A stretch of DNA of 33,972 nucleotides, taken from Kurthia sibirica. Lineage in GTDB: Bacteria > Bacillota > Bacilli > Bacillales_A > Planococcaceae. The stretch lies in contig NZ_QFVR01000028.1 in NCBI RefSeq assembly GCF_003143975.1, positions 1 through 33,972 on the forward strand, given 5' to 3'. Each line of letters opens with the position of its first letter. The stretch's first letter is position 1. The notes below the pieces were generated by a model. That model saw only the letters and a program-made list of their open reading frames with translations. It was not told the origin of the DNA and made no database searches. Positions 18,073 through 24,646 of the stretch are shown here, in pieces. Both the position numbers and the translations under genes were made by a program.

Positions 18073-18618
18073 TTATTTCCAAAGATTTTTATCAGATGTA
18101 GTGATAGCAATGGCTCCCGCTGCTAATGCATCTCTAATCTCTGATTTTTCTCGAATTAATCCACCTGTAATAACAGGAATATTTGTTCGTTCATAGACTT
18201 CAGCAATCATATTTGGTATAACGCCCGGTAATAATTCAATATAATCAGGAGCTGTTTTTTCAATTAACGAATAACTTTTTTCCAAAGCAATTGTATCAAT
18301 TAAAAAAATGCGTTGAATAGCGATAATACCATTTTTTTTTGCCTTTAAAATCATATTTGAACGGGTAGAAATAATACCTGCTGGTTTAATTTCATTGCAT
18401 AAAAAATCTGCCGCAAAGTTATCTGTTTTCAAACCATGTATTAAATCCGCATGAATAATCATTTTTTTACCGACGCGATCTGCCTCTCGTTTAATTGGCA
18501 TGAGTTGGCTTATATGCACCTCTAATAATACGATATATTCATAGGGACTAGCAAAAGCCTTATCAACTTGACTAATTGTTTTTGCTGCCGGAATAATTTG
18601 CTGATTTTTAAAATGCAT
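18073..18618 (-). CDS. glpP: Glycerol-3-phosphate responsive antiterminator GlpP
   Basis: A 181-residue protein with the GlpP pattern: a TIM-barrel-like fold (IIHADLIHGL near residue 50-60, GIISTRSN, IELLPGVIPNMIAEV, IPVITGGLIREKSEI) related to phosphate-binding barrel enzymes. Bound to glycerol 3-phosphate, GlpP attaches to the leader RNA of glp operons and prevents termination. Both glpD and glpF in this window carry a leader terminator between promoter and start. The start at 18618 is set by AAGGAG upstream; an in-frame ATG at 18669 overlaps glpD and is rejected. It starts 25 bases after glpD, with no terminator between, so it is expressed with glpD and thereby subject to its own control. 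Bacillus subtilis places glpP first, before glpFKD; the order differs here. Confidence 0.93.
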   Translation of the reverse strand: MHFKNQQIIPAAKTISQVDKAFASPYEYIVLLEVHISQLMPIKREADRVGKKMIIHADLIHGLKTDNFAADFLCNEIKPAGIISTRSNMILKAKKNGIIAIQRIFLIDTIALEKSYSLIEKTAPDYIELLPGVIPNMIAEVYERTNIPVITGGLIREKSEIRDALAAGAIAITTSDKNLWK

Positions 18619-18643
18619 TGTTTCTCTCTCCTTCAAATGGCTA

Positions 18644-20287
18644 TTATTTCGCCGTTGTAGCACGCTCAATTTCGTTGTCTACATCCGCTGTAAATTTAGT
18701 GAATAAATCATCTGTCCACTGAAGTTGCTCGTTCATCAATTGAAGTACAACATCTTTATGATCAATCACTTCTTTAATATTAAAAAACATATTTCCTGTA
18801 CGGCGAATAAAGAAATCATTGGGATGTTGCACAAGTTCATTTGTCATACCGTACTGTAATTGCGCATAAATGATCGCTGGTATCGTTTTAGGTGCATCTT
18901 GCACAAAGGCAAAAACCTGATCTACATTGGCTCCATAATGTTGTGCTAAGTGTGCTGCTTCTTTTTCCGTTAACCCAACCGCTATGCCAGCAGCAGTTCG
19001 TTTAGCAATAAAAGTAGCTAAATTAGCCGAGCCACCCACTTCTCCACCTGATATTTTTAACTTTTTAGTTACGCAAGGTGTAAGTGTTTTACCAAATTGC
19101 TCTTTATAAAATGGTTGTAATTTATCCAAAACACTCTCTGCCATTTTACGATAACCAGTTAATTTTCCTCCTGCAATAGTGATCAAGCCCTTATCTGATT
19201 CCCATACTTCATCATGACGAGAAATTTCAGATGGTCCTTTACCTTCTTCATGTATTAAAGGACGCACTCCTGCCCATCCTGATTCAATATCTGCTTCTGT
19301 AATTTTTACATTCGGGAACATATAAGCAATTGCTTTCATTATATAATCGCGATCCGCCTGTTCAATATCCATATTTTTCGGATCTCCTTCGTAAAAAGTA
19401 TCCGTTGTACCTACATAAGCTTTACCATTACGTGGAATCGCAAATACCATACGACCATCTGGCGTATCAAAATAAACAGCCTGTTTCAATGGGAATACAG
19501 CTTCATCAAAGACAAGATGAACACCTTTTGACAATATTAAATGTTTACCTGCTGTTTTCCCTTCAATCGAACGAACATCATCCACCCATGGACCTGCTGC
19601 ATTAATTGTTTTTGCTGCTTTTATTGTTAATAATTCGTCGTTCAGTAGATCCTTTGCTTGAATACCACTGATGACTCCCTTTTCATTATAAAGGAATTTT
19701 TCAGCTTTCGTATAATTAATTAGCGTTGCGCCATGTTCTATAGCAGATTTTGCTACTTCAATTGTTAAACGCGCATCATCAGTACGATATTCCACATAGA
19801 CACCACCACCTTGTAAATCCTGTTGTTTAACAAGTGGTTCTTTTTTTAATGTATTTTCTTTATTTAGCATAAATCGTCGTTCTGAACGTTTAACACCAGC
19901 TAAAAAATCATAGAGACGTAAACCGATATTTGTCGAGTATTTACCAAATGTACCTCCCTTATGGAAGGGTAACAACATCCATACGGGTGTCGTAACATGA
20001 GGACCATTTTCATAGACAATGGCACGCTCTTTACCTAGTTCAGCTACTTCTTTTATTTGGAATTGTTTTAAATAACGTAATCCTCCATGAACTAGTTTTG
20101 TCGAGCGACTTGATGTACCTGCTGCGAAATCTTGCATTTCAACAAGTGCTACTGACAAACCACGTGTAGCTGCATCAAGCGCTATCCCAACTCCTGTAAT
20201 ACCGCCACCAATTACAAGTAAATCATATGTTTTCTGTTGTAAATCGTCGATTGTTTGCTGTCTTTTAAATGCTGAAGCGTTTGTCAT
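18644..20287 (-). CDS. glpD: Aerobic glycerol-3-phosphate dehydrogenase
   Basis: A 547-residue FAD enzyme that oxidises glycerol 3-phosphate to dihydroxyacetone phosphate at the membrane surface and passes electrons to menaquinone. The dinucleotide-binding motif GGGITGVG lies at residues 27-34, followed by the GlpD signature GTSSRSTKLVHGGLRYL; further motifs are GPWVDD, GGKLTGYRKMAE and the C-terminal helical cap. Length fits Bacillus GlpD (about 555). AGGAGG precedes the ATG. It is the first gene of glpD-glpP and has its own promoter (20404-20432) and a leader terminator (20314-20369), the arrangement controlled by GlpP. With glpF and glpK it forms the glycerol pathway; because glpK is frameshifted, GlpD may now serve mainly glycerol 3-phosphate from lipids or uptake. 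Confidence 0.95.
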   Translation of the reverse strand: MTNASAFKRQQTIDDLQQKTYDLLVIGGGITGVGIALDAATRGLSVALVEMQDFAAGTSSRSTKLVHGGLRYLKQFQIKEVAELGKERAIVYENGPHVTTPVWMLLPFHKGGTFGKYSTNIGLRLYDFLAGVKRSERRFMLNKENTLKKEPLVKQQDLQGGGVYVEYRTDDARLTIEVAKSAIEHGATLINYTKAEKFLYNEKGVISGIQAKDLLNDELLTIKAAKTINAAGPWVDDVRSIEGKTAGKHLILSKGVHLVFDEAVFPLKQAVYFDTPDGRMVFAIPRNGKAYVGTTDTFYEGDPKNMDIEQADRDYIMKAIAYMFPNVKITEADIESGWAGVRPLIHEEGKGPSEISRHDEVWESDKGLITIAGGKLTGYRKMAESVLDKLQPFYKEQFGKTLTPCVTKKLKISGGEVGGSANLATFIAKRTAAGIAVGLTEKEAAHLAQHYGANVDQVFAFVQDAPKTIPAIIYAQLQYGMTNELVQHPNDFFIRRTGNMFFNIKEVIDHKDVVLQLMNEQLQWTDDLFTKFTADVDNEIERATTAK

Positions 20288-20313
20288 ATTAAATTCCTCC
20301 TATTTTTAGGTAC

Positions 20314-20369
20314 GAAAAAAGAGACCTTTAAAAAACATATATTTGCATATACGTTCTTTAAAGGTCTCT
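20314..20369 (-). promoter_or_regulatory. glpD leader terminator (GlpP antitermination site)
   Basis: Perfect 13-bp stem AGAGACCTTTAAA / TTTAAAGGTCTCT (arms 20357-20369 and 20320-20332) followed by six T, between promoter and glpD start. It is the counterpart of the glpF leader element. Confidence 0.88.
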
Positions 20370-20403
20370 CATTCGCTCAAACCGTTGCTATTAACTTGTC
20401 ACC

Positions 20404-20432
20404 ATTATACGAAGTATTTTCCAATATAGCAA
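20404..20432 (-). promoter_or_regulatory. Sigma-A promoter of glpD-glpP
   Basis: Minus-strand TTGCTA (20427-20432), 17-base spacer, perfect TATAAT (20404-20409). Confidence 0.8.
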
Positions 20433-20527
20433 GCACTAGTTGAGGATCCTATGCATTTTTCTACATTTCACTCTGTTGATATTACGAATGTAAAACAGAA
20501 ATTCCTTAGGGTTATTGCCCATATTAT

Positions 20528-20550
20528 AAAAAAAGATTTGCATCAAGTGC
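20528..20550 (-). repeat. Severed half of a tRNA-operon terminator
   Basis: The 23 bases match the left arm and loop of the terminators at 21946-21983, 23343-23375 and 33940-33972 (differing by loss of GAA in the arm), then break off at the insertion-sequence end. It shows that a fourth copy of the tRNA array terminator once stood here. Confidence 0.75.
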
Positions 20551-21946
20551 GAGGGCACTGAAAAAGTCCACTTATGCACAGATAAGCGAGGACAGGAACG
20601 AATTTCGTTCCGGCGGACGCTTTTCGTTCCGGCGGACGCTTTTCGTTCCGGCGGACGCTTTTCGCGGGCACGGCTCCAGCCTTCTCCCTCGCTTCGCTCA
20701 GTCCGGGTGCTTCCGCTCGCGCTGTTCCCGCAGAAGTCGCCGCCTGCACTCCATCAACTTGTACTATTCATGGGTTAAAATGTGGTCTCGCCCGGTCACG
20801 GACCATCCTGTATAATAGTAGTTACTAATTAAAGGTGGTGCGACCATGATTTCCAAACAAGAACCCCTTAACTTAAGTCCCTATATGGCACTATATGATT
20901 TAATCATTCCAAAAGATAATATGCTTTGCCAGATCAATGAACTCGTTGATTTTTCATTTATTATAGACGAATTAAAATCAAAATACTGTTTGGATAATGG
21001 TCGAAATGCGATTCCACCAATTCGTATGTTCAAATATTTACTCCTAAAAGCAATTCATGACTTATCAGATGCCGACCTTGTCGATCGTTCTAAATACGAC
21101 ATGTCCTTTAAATATTTTCTAGACATGGCACCTGAAGAGGATGTCATCAATTCAAGTTCACTGACAAAATTTCGTCGACTTCGTCTTCAAGACATGAATT
21201 TATTAGATTTACTCATTGGTAAGACAGTAGAAATTGCTTTAGAAAAAGGTCTTATCACAAGTAAAACAATTATTGTCGATGCCACACATACGAAAGCTCG
21301 TTATAATCAAAAATCACCGAAAGAATTTTTACAGGAAAAATCAAAAAATGTGCGCAAAGCCGTCTACCAACTCGATGAAAGTATGAAAGGGAAATTCCCT
21401 ACGAAACCAACGTCAAATGAAGTTGGAGAAGAAGTGGACTACTGTCGTCAAGTTGTAGAAGTTGTGGAAACGCAATCAAAGATAGCGCATATCCCGGCTG
21501 TAAAAGAAAAGTTAAATGTTTTAAAAGAAGTGATTGATGATTATGAAGTACAACTGAGTTACTCATGTGATCCAGACGCACGCGTAGGACATAAATCTGC
21601 GGACTCAGCTTTCTTTGGATTTAAAACACATATTGCGATAAGTGATGAACGTATTATTACAGCTGCAATTGTGACAACGGGTGAAAAAAGTGATGGTCAA
21701 TATCTTCAAGAGCTTGTAGAGAAAAGCAAAGAGACACGCATGGAAAACAAGGCATTTTCGATTATTAAAAATGGAACCCAAACTTCTCGAATCACACTTC
21801 CACTGATTGGTACGTACCGAACGTTTCTCTTACTTCAGAAACAACGCTTCTTCTGTAGAAACTGTCTTTGTTCATTTGTCGCTCAAATTAGTCGACTCTT
21901 TTATTCAATTGAATATCTTCACCAACGTCATTTGACAAAGAGCCTA
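20551..21946 (+). mobile_element. Composite insertion remnant: IS1182-type left part fused to ISL3-type right end
   Basis: The left border GAGGGCACTGAAAAAGTCCA resembles IS1182-family ends. It is followed by a GC-rich 200-base segment unlike the AT-rich surroundings, and by the first two thirds of an IS1182 transposase. The right part instead encodes an ISL3-type zinc finger and ends in TTTGACAAAGAGCC, the reverse complement of the ISL3 terminal repeat GGCTCTTTGTCAAA. No matching pair of ends exists, so the element is not mobile by itself. Left and right borders both touch copies of the same tRNA-operon terminator. Confidence 0.7.
20606..20662. repeat. Three tandem 19-bp GC-rich repeats
   Basis: The unit CGTTCCGGCGGACGCTTTT occurs three times without spacers. 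The flanking 100 bases are also GC-rich and contain further CGG-rich inverted motifs. This sort of segment is common upstream of IS1182-type transposases in this group of bacteria. It is not a CRISPR: there are no spacers. Confidence 0.8.
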
Positions 21947-21985
21947 AAAAAAAGAAGATTTGCATCAAGTGCAAATCTTCTTTAG
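20846..21985 (+). pseudogene. Chimeric transposase: IS1182 N-terminus joined to ISL3 zinc-finger fragment
   Basis: One open frame of 379 codons with GGTGG before the ATG. Residues 1 to about 300 are an IS1182-family transposase: N-terminal domain IPPIRMFKYLLLKAIHDLSD, first catalytic Asp in IIVDATHTKARYN, and GFKTHIAISDE. After ELVEKSKETRME (about base 21745) the normal GDTAYSEKENI-type continuation, with the second catalytic Asp and the final Glu, is missing. It is replaced by NGTQTSRITLPLIGTYRTF and KQRFFCRNC, the ISL3 N-terminal zinc-finger pattern. This then joins the ISL3 right end, and the last dozen codons are read from the tRNA terminator. Without a complete DDE triad it cannot transpose. 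A DNA-binding function of the chimera cannot be excluded. Confidence 0.8.
21946..21983 (-). terminator. Terminator of tRNA array 1
   Basis: Minus-strand 14-bp stem (arms 21970-21983 and 21951-21964, loop of five) followed by eight T. It begins 5 bases after tRNA-Phe. Confidence 0.9.
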
Positions 21986-21987
21986 TA

Positions 21988-22060
21988 TGGGTCGGGACGG
22001 AATCGAACCGCCGACACTTAGAGCTTCAATCTAATGCTCTACCAACTGAGCTACCGACCC
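21988..22060 (-). tRNA. tRNA-Phe (anticodon GAA)
   Basis: Cloverleaf with 7-bp acceptor GGGTCGG/CCGACCC, anticodon loop TTGAAGC, T-loop TTCGATT and discriminator A. CCA is not encoded (ATA follows). Last gene of the array, next to the terminator. Confidence 0.95.
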
Positions 22061-22103
22061 TAAATAATGGTGTTGCTTACTGCTATTTTTATCGAAATAA
22101 AAA

Positions 22104-22180
22104 TGGCGGTCTGGACGGGACTCGAACCCGCGACCTCCTGCGTGACAGGCAGGCATTCTAACCAGCTGAACTACCAGACC
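22104..22180 (-). tRNA. tRNA-Asp (anticodon GTC)
   Basis: Acceptor GGTCTGG/CCAGACC, anticodon loop CTGTCAC, T-loop TTCGAGT, discriminator G and encoded CCA. Confidence 0.95.
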
Positions 22181-22182
22181 AT

Positions 22183-22257
22183 TGGTTGCGGGGACAGGAT
22201 TTGAACCTGCGACCTTCGGATTATGAGCCCGACGAGCTACCACTGCTCCACCCCGCG
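22183..22257 (-). tRNA. Initiator tRNA-fMet (anticodon CAT), variant anticodon stem
   Basis: C1:A72 mismatch (CGCGGGG/CCCCGCA), loop CTCATAA and encoded CCA identify the initiator. The anticodon stem reads TCGGG/TCCGA, so the pair next to the loop (31:39) is G:U instead of the third conserved G:C. The D-loop is also short (AGTGGTA). Confidence 0.93.
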
Positions 22258-22311
22258 ACAATGTTATGAATAACGTCACTTTGTTGCTATATTTATTTAT
22301 TAAAGTAAAAA

Positions 22312-22404
22312 TGGAAGAGGAAGAGGGATTCGAACCCCCGCGCGATTTGACTCGCCTGTCGGTTTTCAAGACCGATCCCTTCAGCCAAACTTGGGTATTC
22401 CTCC
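22312..22404 (-). tRNA. tRNA-Ser (anticodon TGA)
   Basis: 93-base class II tRNA with long variable arm, anticodon loop CTTGAAA, T-loop TTCGAAT and encoded CCA. The acceptor GGAGGAA pairs with TTCCTCT, giving G1:U72, and the discriminator is U instead of the usual G. Confidence 0.93.
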
Positions 22405-22410
22405 ATATTG

Positions 22411-22485
22411 TGGAGCGGAAGACGAGGTTCGAACTCGCGACCCCCACCTTGGCAAGGTGATGTTCTACCACTGAACTACTTCCGC
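22411..22485 (-). tRNA. tRNA-Gly (anticodon GCC)
   Basis: Acceptor GCGGAAG/CTTCCGC, anticodon loop TTGCCAA, T-loop TTCGAAC, discriminator T and encoded CCA. First gene of the array. Confidence 0.95.
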
Positions 22486-22505
22486 ATAACTCACTTACAA
22501 ATATT

Positions 22506-22534
22506 ATATTAACATAATAAAGAAATGAATGCAA
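22506..22534 (-). promoter_or_regulatory. Promoter of tRNA array 1
   Basis: Minus-strand TTGCAT (22529-22534), 17-base spacer, TAATAT (22506-22511) preceded by TGT as an extended -10. It lies about 20 bases upstream of tRNA-Gly. Confidence 0.6.
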
Positions 22535-22696
22535 TACTTATTTCAACCTATTTGAATTTTTTATGATGTGTGAACGGAACCTTATTCATCATACCACATC
22601 CTTTATAGAAAATGATGATCCCAAATTAAATATTTTTATCTACTATTTAACTTGGGGACAAAATTAATAATTGGTGAGAAAGGTCATAGTCATACT

Positions 22697-23209
22697 CTAT
22701 CTCTCAATATAAAAACTTTGAAAAAATACTGCCATAAGTGCAGCCATTTTATCTTCTGTAGCAAAAATAACAATTTCAAATTGTTGATTTTTTCGCTGTA
22801 AGGCGTTCGAATCAAATGCAGTTGCTATTAATTCACCGTTACAGGTTAGTCGTCCTTCTTTTTTAGATGTTAATTCAAATTCATATTTCTGATTCGCTAT
22901 AGTAAACAATTGTTTTTTTTCTAATAATTGAACTCTCTTTTGAATAACCTCATAATTCATTTTATTAGATGAAAGTTTATAACAAAAACCTGTAAACAAA
23001 CAATTGAGTGACCATATAATCTGACCAGAAATATCTAAAATTTTATAGGTAAATTTCAAGCCACCTCTGATTGTATGATGTATAATGGCAGTACCTAAAT
23101 TATGCTTATTTTTAACTAATTCATAAAGTACATGCCCTTCCTCATTCAACATTAAAATTTCATCATCAAAAGAATCTTCTTTTTTAAAATCATACCTATA
23201 TTTTTTCAT
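22697..23209 (-). CDS. Hypothetical protein, possibly tubby/LURP-one-like fold
   Basis: A 170-residue soluble protein, beta-rich, with one hydrophobic helix near its C-terminus (MAALMAVFFQSFYI). The strand pattern (LMLNEEGHVLYELV, YKILDISGQIIWSLN, QKYEFELTSKKEGRLTC) and closing hydrophobic helix recall the tubby C-terminal/LURP-one superfamily (YxjI-type proteins), which bind lipid or act as membrane-tethered sensors. The match is by pattern only. GGTGG lies upstream of the ATG. It is the only gene between the two tRNA arrays and has no visible terminator before array 1, so it could read into that array's promoter region. Native or transferred origin cannot be judged. Confidence 0.6.
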   Translation of the reverse strand: MKKYRYDFKKEDSFDDEILMLNEEGHVLYELVKNKHNLGTAIIHHTIRGGLKFTYKILDISGQIIWSLNCLFTGFCYKLSSNKMNYEVIQKRVQLLEKKQLFTIANQKYEFELTSKKEGRLTCNGELIATAFDSNALQRKNQQFEIVIFATEDKMAALMAVFFQSFYIER

Positions 23210-23261
23210 CTAACCACCGCATCCTAGCCTATTATTTACAACCTTTTCTTTTTAAATACCA

Positions 23262-23375
23262 CTTGCTGCCTCGTCATGCTTGGATTATTGTTCAAAATAT
23301 TTCTTTTTCAACGTCTCTTGCACCTTCGGTACAATTATAAAAAAAGAAGATTTGCATCAAGTGCAAATCTTCTTT
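23262..23375. repeat. 114-bp repeat ending in tRNA terminator, copy 1
   Basis: Nearly identical to 33859-33972 (four or so differences). It comprises about 76 bases of unassigned sequence plus the whole tRNA terminator, which marks the downstream flank of array 2 and of a probable third array. Confidence 0.85.
23343..23375 (-). terminator. Terminator of tRNA array 2
   Basis: Same 14-bp stem and five-base loop as array 1, followed on the minus strand by seven T. Confidence 0.9.
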
Positions 23376-23379
23376 AGTA

Positions 23380-23452
23380 TGGGTCGGGACGGAATCGAAC
23401 CGCCGACACTTAGAGCTTCAATCTAATGCTCTACCAACTGAGCTACCGACCC
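23380..23452 (-). tRNA. tRNA-Phe (anticodon GAA), copy 2
   Basis: Identical to 21988-22060; anticodon loop TTGAAGC; no encoded CCA. Confidence 0.95.
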
Positions 23453-23495
23453 TAAATAATGGTGTTGCTTACTGCTATTTTTATCGAAATAAAAA

Positions 23496-23572
23496 TGGCG
23501 GTCTGGACGGGACTCGAACCCGCGACCTCCTGCGTGACAGGCAGGCATTCTAACCAGCTGAACTACCAGACC
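23496..23572 (-). tRNA. tRNA-Asp (anticodon GTC), copy 2
   Basis: Identical to 22104-22180, with encoded CCA. Confidence 0.95.
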
Positions 23573-23574
23573 AT

Positions 23575-23649
23575 TGGTTGCGGGGACAGGATTTGAACCT
23601 GCGACCTTCGGATTATGAGCCCGACGAGCTACCACTGCTCCACCCCGCG
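23575..23649 (-). tRNA. Initiator tRNA-fMet, copy 2, same variant stem
   Basis: Identical to 22183-22257, including C1:A72 and the G31:U39 pair, which shows that the variant is not a one-off error. Confidence 0.93.
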
Positions 23650-23703
23650 ACAATGTTATGAATAACGTCACTTTGTTGCTATATTTATTTATTAAAGTAA
23701 AAA

Positions 23704-23796
23704 TGGAAGAGGAAGAGGGATTCGAACCCCCGCGCGATTTGACTCGCCTGTCGGTTTTCAAGACCGATCCCTTCAGCCAAACTTGGGTATTCCTCC
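23704..23796 (-). tRNA. tRNA-Ser (anticodon TGA), copy 2
   Basis: Identical to 22312-22404, including G1:U72 and discriminator U. Confidence 0.93.
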
Positions 23797-23802
23797 ATGT
23801 TG

Positions 23803-23877
23803 TGGAGCGGAAGACGAGGTTCGAACTCGCGACCCCCACCTTGGCAAGGTGATGTTCTACCACTGAACTACTTCCGC
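23803..23877 (-). tRNA. tRNA-Gly (anticodon GCC), copy 2
   Basis: Identical to 22411-22485; the only array difference (23799) lies in the spacer between it and tRNA-Ser. Confidence 0.95.
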
Positions 23878-23894
23878 ATACTAAGTACTTAGAC

Positions 23895-23923
23895 AGATTA
23901 ACATAATTACTATGTTCTGACAA
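23895..23923 (-). promoter_or_regulatory. Promoter of tRNA array 2
   Basis: Minus-strand TTGTCA (23918-23923), 17-base spacer, TAATCT (23895-23900) with TGT in front. The geometry matches the array 1 promoter although the sequences differ. Confidence 0.6.
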
Positions 23924-24055
23924 TGTTTTTTTCTTTATTACTTGCTACAAATATTATATTAACATAACTAAAGTGAAAAAGAAACATATTATTTACATTT
24001 TTTTAAATTTCTCTTCACATTTCACTGCTATAGTTAAAAAAAGGAGGTTTTTTAA

Positions 24056-24580
24056 ATGCTTGATTATCTTTGGCAACAACAACCAGCATCTTTATTCAAT
24101 TACCCTGTTTTAACGGATCAGCGTATAGAACAAACCGAACTAAAACTCGGTGTAAAACTCCCCCTATTATATAAACGATTTATGAAAGGTCAAAATGGCG
24201 GTGAACTTGCTTATAGTGACTTTGTTTCACGTAAATTTAAAAATAAAAACATACAAATTGATTTTTTGTTTTGTATAGATTCTAAAATAGGTATCGGCAA
24301 TAATTATCAATTAAAAATTGATTGGGCCATACCTACTAATATTGTTATTATTAGCGGAATAAAAGACGAGTGGGTGGCGTTGGATTATCGTAGCCACTTT
24401 GGTAAAGAACCCAAAATCATATGGTATTCATCAGAAACGAATCGCATACAGACAATTGCTAGAAGTTTCGAACAATTACTTTTAAATCTACAATTGCCCG
24501 ATAACGATGATGATTTAACTTCTATTTACATTCAAACCATGCATCAAGCAGAACAAGATTTTCATACAACTTCATTTTAA
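24056..24580 (+). CDS. SMI1/KNR4 (SUKH) family protein
   Basis: A 174-residue cytoplasmic protein with the SUKH pattern: an opening helix leading to LTDQRIEQTELKLGVKLPLLYKRFMKGQNGGEL, the typical fold entry, and later KDEWVALDYR and the IARSFEQLLLNL helix. In bacteria SUKH proteins mostly act as immunity proteins for polymorphic toxins, but many are lone genes of unknown role. No toxin or secretion gene is present in the window, so this is an orphan. AAAGGAGG precedes the ATG. Its stop codon lies in the left arm of a 27-bp terminator palindrome shared with the operon that converges on it. Confidence 0.88.
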   Translation: MLDYLWQQQPASLFNYPVLTDQRIEQTELKLGVKLPLLYKRFMKGQNGGELAYSDFVSRKFKNKNIQIDFLFCIDSKIGIGNNYQLKIDWAIPTNIVIISGIKDEWVALDYRSHFGKEPKIIWYSSETNRIQTIARSFEQLLLNLQLPDNDDDLTSIYIQTMHQAEQDFHTTSF

Positions 24581-24639
24581 AACCTACAAGAAATAACCTC
24601 CTAAAAATCTATTAGGAGGTTATTTCTTGTAGGTTTTAA
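24577..24639. terminator. Bidirectional terminator, 27-bp perfect arms
   Basis: Arms 24577-24603 and 24613-24639 with a nine-base loop. It carries the stop codon of the SUKH gene (24578-24580) and lies 7 bases from the stop of the amidohydrolase gene, so it closes both transcripts. Confidence 0.9.
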
Positions 24640-24646
24640 TCGTTCA

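Larger units (their letters stand above)
21947..22488 (-). repeat. tRNA array, copy 1 of a 542-bp direct repeat
   Basis: This block matches 23339-23880 base for base apart from 22407 (A here, G there), as far as I can align by eye. It includes the terminator and five tRNA genes but not the promoters, which differ. Confidence 0.9.
23339..23880 (-). repeat. tRNA array, copy 2 of a 542-bp direct repeat
   Basis: Duplicate of 21947-22488; the single difference seen is G at 23799. The upstream regions diverge completely just beyond tRNA-Gly, although a 20-base AT motif ACAAATATTATATTAACATA recurs at 23945, as at 22497. Confidence 0.9.

Noticed and set aside
20606-20662. Short direct repeats as a CRISPR array
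   Set aside because: Three abutting 19-bp units with no spacers and no cas genes.
20543-20749. Minus-strand 68-codon frame rich in Ala, Arg and Lys
   Set aside because: It lies wholly in the GC-rich repeat segment of the insertion element; composition explains the open frame.
22266-22460. Plus-strand 64-codon frame over the tRNA genes (and twin at 23658-23852)
   Set aside because: It is a translation of the reverse complement of tRNA-Ser and tRNA-Gly (EEGFEPPRDLTRL type), a well-known spurious protein.
22031-22534. Long open frame (167 codons) antisense across tRNA array 1, and its twin at 23423-23923
   Set aside because: It merely translates the tRNA genes themselves in one frame; repeated motifs such as GSNPS come from conserved T-arm sequence. 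No ribosome site.
24056-24580. SUKH gene as part of a polymorphic toxin/immunity locus
   Set aside because: No toxin, secretion gene or further immunity gene lies on either side; it remains an orphan.
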